From Kingella oralis (GTDB taxonomy: Bacteria > Pseudomonadota > Gammaproteobacteria > Burkholderiales > Neisseriaceae), in assembly GCA_905373195.1 (NCBI GenBank), contig CAJPSG010000016.1, positions 1 to 9,716 on the forward strand: a stretch of 9,716 nt of DNA, in the 5' to 3' direction. This document shows, in pieces, positions 5,074-9,716 of this stretch (positions are counted from its first letter, which is position 1; each line of letters opens with the position of its first letter). Both the position numbers and the translations under genes were made by a program. Below the pieces are notes generated by a model. It saw only the letters and a list, made by a program, of their open reading frames with translations. It had not been told where the DNA came from and searched no databases.

Positions 5074-5183
5074 CGCAGTTAGGCGTGGCTAAAAATACCA
5101 CCCACCCACCCAACCGCCCCTACCCAAACTGTAAAAAAACCTTTACGATTGCCCCTTTTCACGCCATCGCAAAGGAAAACAGC

Positions 5184-6242
5184 ATGACCACCATCAAACA
5201 AGTCAAACAACTCGGGCAACAAATCTGGTTAGACAACCTCTCGCGCAGCCTCGTGCAAAGCGGCGAGCTGGCGCAATTTCTTGCCGACGGCGTATGCGGC
5301 GTAACTTCCAATCCCGCCATCTTCCAAAAAGCCTTTTCCAGCGACGCGCTCTATATTCCCGAAATCGAAGCCCTGAAACAACAAAACAAAACCGCCAAAG
5401 AAATCTACGAAACCCTCGCCATCGCCGACGTGCAAGCCGCGTGCGACGTATGCCGCGCCGAATACGACAGCTCAAACGGCAAAACAGGCTTTGTGAGCCT
5501 AGAAGTTGCGCCCGAGCTATCGCACGATGCCGAGCGCACCATCGCCGAAGCGCAACGCCTGTGGGCAGCCATCAACCGCCCCAACGCCATGATAAAAATC
5601 CCCGCCACCGACGCAGGCTTAACCGCGCTCACCGCCCTCGTCGCCAGCGGCATCAATGTGAACCTCACGCTGTTATTCTCGCGTAAACAAACGCTCAAAG
5701 CCTACGCCGCCTACACCGCAGGCTTAACCCAACTCGCTGCCAACGGCGGCAATCTCGCGCAAATTCAAGTGGTTGCCAGCTTCTTTATCTCCCGCATTGA
5801 CAACGCGCTGGATGGCACGCTGCCCGAACACCTGCGCGGCAAAATTGCCATCGCCCTTGCCAAAGCCGCCTACCAAGACTGGCAAGATTATTTCGCCCGC
5901 CCCGAGTTCGCCGCCCTTGCCGCGCAAGGCGCGCACCGCGTCTCGCTGCTGTGGGCATCCACCGGCGTCAAAAATCCCGACTACCCCGCCACGCTGTATG
6001 TGGACGCGCTGATTGGCGAACACACCGTGAACACCGTGCCCGATGCCACGCTCAAAGCCTTTATCGCCATGGGCACCGCCGCGCGCACCCTGCCCGAAAA
6101 CATCCCCACCGCGCTCGCCCAGCTTGCCGAAGCCGAAAAGCTGGGCATAGACGTGGAAACGCTGGCAACGCGCCTGCAAAACGACGGCTTGAAACAGTTT
6201 GAAGAAGCCTTTGCCAAACTGCTCGCGCCATTGGCAGCCTGA
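5184..6242 (+). CDS. tal: Transaldolase
   Basis: This cytoplasmic enzyme of the non-oxidative pentose phosphate pathway moves a dihydroxyacetone unit between sedoheptulose 7-phosphate and glyceraldehyde 3-phosphate. The 352-aa length fits the longer Neisseria/actinobacterial-type transaldolases. Motifs in order: WLDNLSR (15-21, catalytic Asp17), TSNPAIF (41-47), SLEVAPELS (105-113) and MIKIPAT (136-142, Schiff-base Lys138). Later come [10 protein letters not shown] and SLLWASTG. The start at 5184 has AAAGGA upstream. A frame open back to 4965 is not protein: its extra residues include FRLP and RQPE, the translations of DUS copies. The gene ends ...LAPLAA, with the stop codon supplied by a one-mismatch DUS (6232-6243). 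It has DUS hairpins on both sides and is probably monocistronic. Confidence 0.97.
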   Translation: MTTIKQVKQLGQQIWLDNLSRSLVQSGELAQFLADGVCGVTSNPAIFQKAFSSDALYIPEIEALKQQNKTAKEIYETLAIADVQAACDVCRAEYDSSNGKTGFVSLEVAPELSHDAERTIAEAQRLWAAINRPNAMIKIPATDAGLTALTALVASGINVNLTLLFSRKQTLKAYAAYTAGLTQLAANGGNLAQIQVVASFFISRIDNALDGTLPEHLRGKIAIALAKAAYQDWQDYFARPEFAALAAQGAHRVSLLWASTGVKNPDYPATLYVDALIGEHTVNTVPDATLKAFIAMGTAARTLPENIPTALAQLAEAEKLGIDVETLATRLQNDGLKQFEEAFAKLLAPLAA

Positions 6243-6243
6243 A
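6232..6243 (+). repeat. DUS variant forming the tal stop codon
   Basis: TGGCAGCCTGAA (11/12) is read GCA-GCC-TGA, giving the final Ala-Ala and the stop of transaldolase. AAA follows, as at other copies. Confidence 0.6.
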
Positions 6244-6322
6244 AAAGCATAGATGGCGTTTGACCATTTTCATGGCGTTGCGCCGCCATACCCACGCTTT
6301 GAGTGCGCAGGTTGAAACATCC

Positions 6323-6361
6323 TTTTCAGGCTGCCCAATCATTGCAAAGGCAGCCTGAAAA
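6323..6361 (+). terminator. DUS-based terminator after tal
   Basis: A DUS variant (6325-6336, minus; mismatch in its first base) and an exact DUS (6348-6359, plus) give a 13-bp stem (6323-6335 with 6349-6361) around a 13-nt loop. On minus-strand RNA the 3' arm ends in UUUU. On plus-strand RNA the stem begins with UUUU and ends in AAAA followed by UCUG, so its role as the plus-strand tal terminator is less certain. Confidence 0.5.
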
Positions 6362-6488
6362 TCTGTTTACAAAAGATACGCAATGAAAGCTTTTCTGCAA
6401 AGGCAACGCAACGAAGTTACGCTGCCAAAAATCGCCCAAGGCGTGCAATTATTTAGAACTTAGAACACGATATTTTTCTAGATTAAAA

Positions 6489-6527
6489 AGGCAGCCTGAA
6501 AACCGCTAATGGCTTTTCAGGCTGCCT
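6489..6527. repeat. DUS pair abutting the cmk ribosome-binding site
   Basis: Exact DUS at 6489-6500 (plus) and 6516-6527 (minus) form a 14-bp stem (6489-6502 with 6514-6527) over an 11-nt loop. AAAAGGA, the cmk Shine-Dalgarno, begins at 6528, the very next base. On plus RNA no U tract follows the stem, so it does not look like a terminator for cmk-direction transcripts. On minus RNA it is followed by UUUUU and could stop antisense transcription. Confidence 0.7.
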
Positions 6528-6542
6528 AAAAGGACAAGCACC

Positions 6543-7205
6543 ATGCAAAAAGTCATCGCCCTAGACGGTCCCTCCGCCTCAGGCAAAGGCACCATCGCCG
6601 CCCGCGTTGCCGCCGCGCTCGGCTGGGCATATTTAGACTCAGGCGCGCTCTACCGCCTCACCGCGCTGTACGCGCAAAATCACAACATAGATTGGGCAAA
6701 CGAAGCCGCCCTCGCCGCCCTCGCCGCCAATTTGCCCGCCGAATTTCGCGGGCAAATCATCTGGCTCAACGGGCAAGACGTAACCCAAGCCATCCGCAGC
6801 GAACACATCGGCATGGGCGCATCCGCCGTTGCCAAACTCCCCGCCGTGCGCCAAGCCCTGTTGCAACGCCAGCGCAATTTTTTAACCGCGCAAGGCTTGG
6901 TGGCAGACGGGCGCGACATGGGCTCAACCGTGTTTCCCGAAGCCCAGCTCAAAATCTTTCTCACCGCCAGCGCGCCCATCCGCGCCGAACGCCGCGCCAA
7001 ACAAATCGGCGTGCCGCTGGATAGCGCAGCATTCGCCCAAATCCTCGCCGACATCCAAGCCCGCGACGCAGCCGACCGCAGCCGCCCCGTCGCCCCCTTG
7101 CAGCAACTGCCCGATGCCAAGCTGCTAGACACCTCCCACCGCAGCATAGAAGAAACCGTGCAGCAAGTATTGGATTGGTATCAAGCCAGCCCAAAGGCAG
7201 CCTGA
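6543..7205 (+). CDS. cmk: Cytidylate kinase
   Basis: This cytoplasmic enzyme phosphorylates CMP and dCMP with ATP, recycling pyrimidine nucleotides from RNA turnover and lipid synthesis. The 220-aa protein has the P-loop GPSASGKGT (9-17), LDSGALYR (31-38), DGRDMG (122-127) and the lid/substrate motif RDAADRSRP (174-182) followed by VAPL, all characteristic of bacterial Cmk. The length is normal (E. coli 227). The start at 6543 has AAAGGA 8 nt upstream, directly after a DUS hairpin. It precedes rpsA, an order shared with E. coli, but here a 422-bp gap with DUS copies and a separate rpsA promoter lies between them. The gene ends SPKAA, with the final Ala-Ala and TGA lying inside an exact DUS (7195-7206). 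Confidence 0.97.
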   Translation: MQKVIALDGPSASGKGTIAARVAAALGWAYLDSGALYRLTALYAQNHNIDWANEAALAALAANLPAEFRGQIIWLNGQDVTQAIRSEHIGMGASAVAKLPAVRQALLQRQRNFLTAQGLVADGRDMGSTVFPEAQLKIFLTASAPIRAERRAKQIGVPLDSAAFAQILADIQARDAADRSRPVAPLQQLPDAKLLDTSHRSIEETVQQVLDWYQASPKAA

Positions 7206-7206
7206 A
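7195..7206 (+). repeat. Exact DUS forming the cmk stop codon
   Basis: AGGCAGCCTGAA is read (A)AG-GCA-GCC-TGA: the last Lys base pairs, Ala-Ala and the stop codon of cmk lie in the DUS. It can pair with the minus DUS at 7259-7270 (loop about 50 nt). Confidence 0.85.
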
Positions 7207-7257
7207 AATAAAAATCCCATGCAAGAGAAGCCAGCACTCACGCGGCTCATCCCCCCT

Positions 7258-7310
7258 TTTCAGGCTGCCTCACGCACACGCAACCGCCCAACGCCAAAGG
7301 CAGCCTGAAA
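7258..7310. terminator. DUS inverted repeat, possible cmk terminator
   Basis: The minus DUS at 7259-7270 and the plus DUS at 7298-7309 can form a 13-bp stem (7258-7270 with 7298-7310) around a 27-nt loop. No T tract follows on plus. The upstream DUS at the cmk stop can compete for pairing with the same minus copy, so the structure is ambiguous. Confidence 0.4.
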
Positions 7311-7483
7311 CGCAGTTTGACAACGCCCAAGCCTAAATCCACCGCCAACGTGTTTTACCCCTGTTCACAAAAATCCTTGCCCCCATTTCGCATTACCCCT
7401 TTTCAGGCTGCCCCTAGTTCCCGCAAACCGCACAGCAAAAAAACACACAAAAAACAGCCCTCTACCCTACCCAAACGCCAAAA

Positions 7484-7502
7484 ATCGCGTATAATGCGCC
7501 GT
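7484..7502 (+). promoter_or_regulatory. rpsA promoter (-10 TATAAT, GC-rich discriminator)
   Basis: TATAAT at 7490-7495 is a perfect -10 box. No -35 consensus appears 16-18 bp upstream (C/A-rich). The bases after the box, GCGCCG, form a GC-rich discriminator as in stringently controlled ribosomal promoters. Transcription would start near 7502, giving a leader of about 125 nt. Confidence 0.6.
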
Positions 7503-7627
7503 TTTCCTTTTCCAGCGCAGTCTTGCATAGGCAGCCTGAAATTACTTTGTTTATGAGCCAAGGGCATAAGCAAATCAACCAACCCAACCCCGCACACCTT
7601 GGCGGTGCATAGAAAGCAAAACCAAAC
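7502..7627 (+). promoter_or_regulatory. rpsA leader, possible S1 autoregulatory RNA
   Basis: GCCAAGG (7557-7563) is exactly complementary to CCTTGGC (7597-7603), with a 33-nt A/C-rich loop. The start codon is 24 nt beyond the stem. The bases before it (AGAAAGCAAAACCAAAC) contain no good Shine-Dalgarno. A weak Shine-Dalgarno plus leader structure is the known arrangement for S1 autogenous control in E. coli; whether it applies here is inference. A DUS (7529-7540) also lies in the leader. Confidence 0.45.
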
Positions 7628-9301
7628 ATGGAAAATTTTGCCCAGTTATTGGAAGAATACTCTAACACCCAAGAAATGAACTATGGCGAAGTTATTACCG
7701 CCGAAGTGGTAGACATTACCGACAAATTCGTCATCGTAAACGCAGGCTTAAAATCAGAATCGCTGATTGACATCGCCGAGTTCAAAAATCCCTTGGGCGA
7801 ACTGGAAGTTAAAGTCGGCGATTTCGTAACCGTAACCATCGAATCCGTAGAAAACGGCTTCGGCGAAACCAAACTGTCCCGCGAAAAAGCCAAACGCGCC
7901 GCCGATTGGATTACCTTGGAAGAAGCCATGGAAGACGGCGAAATCCTGTCAGGCGTAATCAATGGCAAAGTTAAAGGCGGCTTAACTGTGATGATTAACA
8001 GCATCCGCGCCTTCTTGCCAGGCTCTTTGTTGGACGTGCGCCCCATCAAAGACACTTCACAATTTGAAGGCAAAGAAGTTGAGTTCAAAGTCATCAAACT
8101 AGACCGCAAACGCAACAACGTAGTCGTATCGCGCCGCGCCGTGCTGGAAGCCACTTTGGGCGAAGAGCGCAAAGCTCTGATGGAAACCTTGCAAGAAGGC
8201 ACCATCGTAAAAGGCATCGTGAAAAACATCACCGACTACGGCGCATTCGTAGATTTGGGCGGCATCGACGGCTTGCTGCACATCACCGACTTGGCATGGC
8301 GTCGTGTAAAACACCCAAGCGAAGTATTGGAAGTGGGCAAAGAAGTAGAAGCCAAAGTATTGCGTTTTGACCAAGACAAACAACGCGTTTCCTTGGGCTT
8401 GAAACAACTGGGCGAAGACCCTTGGGAAGGCTTGGCTCGCCGCTATCCACAAGGCTCACGCCTGTTCGGCAAAGTGTCTAACCTAACCGATTACGGCGCA
8501 TTTGTAGAAATTGAACAAGGCATCGAAGGCTTGGTACACGTTTCCGAAATGGATTGGACCAACAAAAATGTACACCCAAGCAAAGTCGTTCAATTGGGCG
8601 ACGAAGTGGAAGTGATGATTTTGGACATCGATGAAGACAAACGCCGCATCAGCTTGGGCATGAAACAATGCCAACCTAACCCTTGGTTAGAATTTGAAGC
8701 CAACTACAACAAAGGCGACAAACTCAAAGGCGCGGTTAAATCCATCACTGATTTTGGCGTGTTTGTTGGCTTACCGGGCAACATTGACGGTTTGGTGCAC
8801 TTGTCTGATTTGTCTTGGACTGAATCAGGCGAGGAAGCCGTTCGCAAATACAAAAAAGGCGAAGAAGTGGAAACCGTTGTGTTGGCGATTGATGTTGAAA
8901 AAGAACGCATTTCTTTGGGCATCAAACAGCTTGAAGGCGACCCATTCAACAACTTCTTGTCTGTGAACGACAAAGGCGCATTGGTGAAAGGCACAGTAAA
9001 ATCCGTTGAAGCCAAAGGCGCAGTGGTTGCCTTGGCAGACGAAGTAGAGGCCTACTTGCCTGCATCTGAATTTGCTGCTGATCGCGTAGAAGATTTGACC
9101 ACCAAGCTGAACGAAGGCGACGAAGTAGAAGCCATCATCTTGTCGGTTGATCGCAAAAACCGCAGCATCAAATTGTCTGTCAAAGCCAAAGACCGCAAAG
9201 AAGACCAAGATGCGTTGAAATCCATCAACGCCGCCAGCGCCGCAAACGCAGGCACAACCAGCTTGGGCGACTTGCTCAAAGCGTCTTTGAACAAAAGCTA
9301 A
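7628..9301 (+). CDS. rpsA: 30S ribosomal protein S1
   Basis: S1 binds mRNA on the 30S subunit near the ribosome-binding site, unfolds structured leaders and promotes initiation. At 557 aa it has the same length as the E. coli protein and contains six S1 (OB-fold) repeats, roughly at 20-87, 105-171, 192-260, 277-347, 364-434 and 451-520. The middle ones carry the clear RNA-binding pattern [20 protein letters not shown] and its relatives [21 protein letters not shown] and [21 protein letters not shown]. The N-terminal 20 residues ([13 protein letters not shown]) are the ribosome-docking part. The start at 7628 is set by homology, since no strong Shine-Dalgarno is present. The 1.67-kb gene holds no DUS. 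ihfB follows after 13 nt and is probably co-transcribed. Confidence 0.99.
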   Translation: MENFAQLLEEYSNTQEMNYGEVITAEVVDITDKFVIVNAGLKSESLIDIAEFKNPLGELEVKVGDFVTVTIESVENGFGETKLSREKAKRAADWITLEEAMEDGEILSGVINGKVKGGLTVMINSIRAFLPGSLLDVRPIKDTSQFEGKEVEFKVIKLDRKRNNVVVSRRAVLEATLGEERKALMETLQEGTIVKGIVKNITDYGAFVDLGGIDGLLHITDLAWRRVKHPSEVLEVGKEVEAKVLRFDQDKQRVSLGLKQLGEDPWEGLARRYPQGSRLFGKVSNLTDYGAFVEIEQGIEGLVHVSEMDWTNKNVHPSKVVQLGDEVEVMILDIDEDKRRISLGMKQCQPNPWLEFEANYNKGDKLKGAVKSITDFGVFVGLPGNIDGLVHLSDLSWTESGEEAVRKYKKGEEVETVVLAIDVEKERISLGIKQLEGDPFNNFLSVNDKGALVKGTVKSVEAKGAVVALADEVEAYLPASEFAADRVEDLTTKLNEGDEVEAIILSVDRKNRSIKLSVKAKDRKEDQDALKSINAASAANAGTTSLGDLLKASLNKS

Positions 9302-9314
9302 TAGGTAAAGCACA

Positions 9315-9623
9315 ATGACCAAATCAGAGTTAATGGCTCGCTTGGCTGAATTGTTTATTGAAAACAACGAAGGCACGGAGCTGCAAGCCAAAGACATTGA
9401 ATACGGCGTAAAGGTTTTGGTGGACACCATGACCCGCTCGCTTGCAAAAGGTCAGCGTATTGAAATTCGTGGATTTGGCAGTTTTGATTTGAACTACCGC
9501 CCGCCGCGCGTTGGGCGCAATCCGAAAACAGGCGAACGAGTGGAAGTGCCCGCCAAGCGCGTGCCCCATTTCAAACCCGGCAAGGAATTGCGCGAGCGCG
9601 TGGACCAAGCCTTCGCATCTTGA
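9315..9623 (+). CDS. ihfB: Integration host factor beta subunit
   Basis: IHF-beta pairs with IHF-alpha to bind and sharply bend DNA, acting in nucleoid organisation, transcription, recombination and replication. The 102-aa protein shows the HU/IHF fold: [14 protein letters not shown] at the N-terminus, [20 protein letters not shown] (49-68) and [23 protein letters not shown] in the DNA-binding arm. Pro70 should be the residue that intercalates into DNA (Pro64 in E. coli). The 6-residue difference comes from an insertion around 15-26 ([12 protein letters not shown]), which I recall as typical of Neisseriaceae. The Shine-Dalgarno (TAGGTAAAG) is modest, and the 13-nt gap after rpsA suggests coupled translation. 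The rpsA-ihfB order is the same in E. coli. Confidence 0.98.
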   Translation: MTKSELMARLAELFIENNEGTELQAKDIEYGVKVLVDTMTRSLAKGQRIEIRGFGSFDLNYRPPRVGRNPKTGERVEVPAKRVPHFKPGKELRERVDQAFAS

Positions 9624-9653
9624 TATACGTTTATTAGTTTTGCTTATGCCGAG

Positions 9654-9684
9654 AAAACCGCATCTTTTGGGATGCGGTTTTTTT
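9654..9684 (+). terminator. Terminator of the rpsA-ihfB unit
   Basis: AAAACCGCATC (9654-9664) pairs perfectly with GATGCGGTTTT (9671-9681) around the 6-nt loop TTTTGG, an 11-bp stem with a T run to 9684. It lies 31 bp after ihfB and is the strongest intrinsic terminator in the window. Unlike most others it is not built from DUS copies. Confidence 0.93.
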
Positions 9685-9701
9685 GTTGGGTGGTGATGGG
9701 G

Positions 9702-9713
9702 AGGCAGCCTGAA
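9702..9713 (+). repeat. DUS downstream of ihfB
   Basis: Exact AGGCAGCCTGAA followed by AAA at the window end. It may be half of another inverted pair whose partner lies outside. It is the first exact DUS after 7529-7540, so rpsA-ihfB is a 2.1-kb DUS-free interval. Confidence 0.85.
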
Positions 9714-9716
9714 AAA

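Larger units (their letters stand above)
4803..5183. other. Intergenic region with two related DUS hairpins
   Basis: About 380 bp between the hemerythrin and tal genes. After the hemerythrin terminator come two DUS hairpins (4866-4907 and 5032-5073) with similar loops. The 124 bp between them contain no recognisable gene. A 41-codon minus-strand frame without a start (4912-5034, stop at 4909-4911) is the only hint of a gene remnant. The last 100 bp before tal must carry its promoter; I see only weak candidates such as TTTACGAT around 5142-5149. Confidence 0.5.
6243..6542. other. Intergenic region tal-cmk
   Basis: 300 bp with a terminator-like DUS pair (6323-6361) and a second DUS pair next to the cmk ribosome-binding site (6489-6527). 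ATGGCG/CGCCAT at 6272-6277 and 6284-6289 can form a small hairpin without a T tract. Two short open frames exist (6253-6315, 20 codons; 6383-6463, 26 codons, MKAFLQRQRNEV...), both without a good Shine-Dalgarno, and I do not call them genes. The AT-rich part 6448-6490 is the likely place for a cmk promoter, but no clear box pair is visible. Confidence 0.5.
7206..7627. other. Intergenic region cmk-rpsA
   Basis: 422 bp with DUS copies at 7259-7270 (minus), 7298-7309 (plus), 7402-7413 (minus, first-base variant) and 7529-7540 (plus), then the rpsA promoter and leader. No gene is visible. An open frame from a TTG at 7317 is C/A-rich, contains DUS translations and has no Shine-Dalgarno. Confidence 0.6.

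Noticed and set aside
4965..5183. Long in-frame 5' extension of transaldolase starting at a GTG
   Set aside because: The extra residues include FRLP and RQPE, direct translations of two DUS copies in a hairpin, and the family starts at the ATG at 5184 with AAAGGA upstream.
6253..6315. 20-codon frame after tal (MAFDHFHGVAPPYPRFECAG)
   Set aside because: No Shine-Dalgarno, and it overlaps a small hairpin; its length is within chance.
6383..6463. 26-codon frame between tal and cmk (MKAFLQRQRNEV...)
   Set aside because: It could be a small protein, but the upstream bases give no good Shine-Dalgarno and there is no conservation evidence to use here.
7317..7556. 79-codon frame between cmk and rpsA
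   Set aside because: It starts at TTG without Shine-Dalgarno, is Lys/Pro/Ser-rich, includes DUS translations and runs over the rpsA promoter.
1..9716. CRISPR-like or REP-like array because of many short repeats
   Set aside because: The repeats are 12-14 bp, occur on both strands at irregular distances, lie between and within unrelated genes and match the DUS; there are no spacers of uniform length.

Overview
The window looks like a housekeeping stretch of a chromosome from the family Neisseriaceae, most likely Kingella or a close relative. Two things point there: protein families and gene order (cmk-rpsA-ihfB, a Neisseria-like transaldolase, an IHF-beta with a 6-residue N-terminal insertion), and a very high density of the 12-mer AGGCAGCCTGAA. 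From memory this matches the published 'AG-kingDUS' dialect of the neisserial DNA uptake sequence (DUS). I count 21 exact copies on the two strands plus 8 near matches. Species cannot be fixed from this alone.

Layout. (1) 1-1719, minus strand: dapD then truA, separated by a DUS inverted pair that looks like the dapD terminator. (2) 1839-2980, plus strand: a low-molecular-weight protein tyrosine phosphatase, tandem terminator-like hairpins, then a gene for an exported Arg/Asp/Tyr-rich protein of unknown function with its own terminator. (3) 3110-4078, minus strand: kdsD, convergent with the previous gene. (4) 4398-4802, plus strand: a bacteriohemerythrin, divergent from kdsD across an AT-rich regulatory region holding a TATAAT box and several dyads. 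(5) 5184-6242, plus strand: transaldolase. (6) 6543-9623, plus strand: cmk, rpsA and ihfB, an order also found in E. coli, closed by a strong terminator.

How the genes fit together. Most are unlinked housekeeping functions: lysine/peptidoglycan precursor synthesis (dapD), tRNA modification (truA), Kdo/LPS precursor supply (kdsD), pentose phosphate metabolism (tal), pyrimidine nucleotide supply (cmk), translation (rpsA) and nucleoid architecture (ihfB). Most seem to be their own transcription unit, because DUS-based inverted repeats sit between them. Only rpsA-ihfB (13-nt gap) is tightly coupled.

What deserves a second look is not a new gene cassette. It is (a) how DUS copies are used as terminators, as stop codons, as coding segments and as two-dialect palindromes; (b) the 141-aa Arg/Asp/Tyr-rich exported protein with no lysine in its mature part; (c) the dyad overlapping the hemerythrin promoter; and (d) the rpsA leader, which lacks a good Shine-Dalgarno sequence and carries a long-range stem. 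I see no tRNA, rRNA, CRISPR array, insertion sequence, prophage or defence system.
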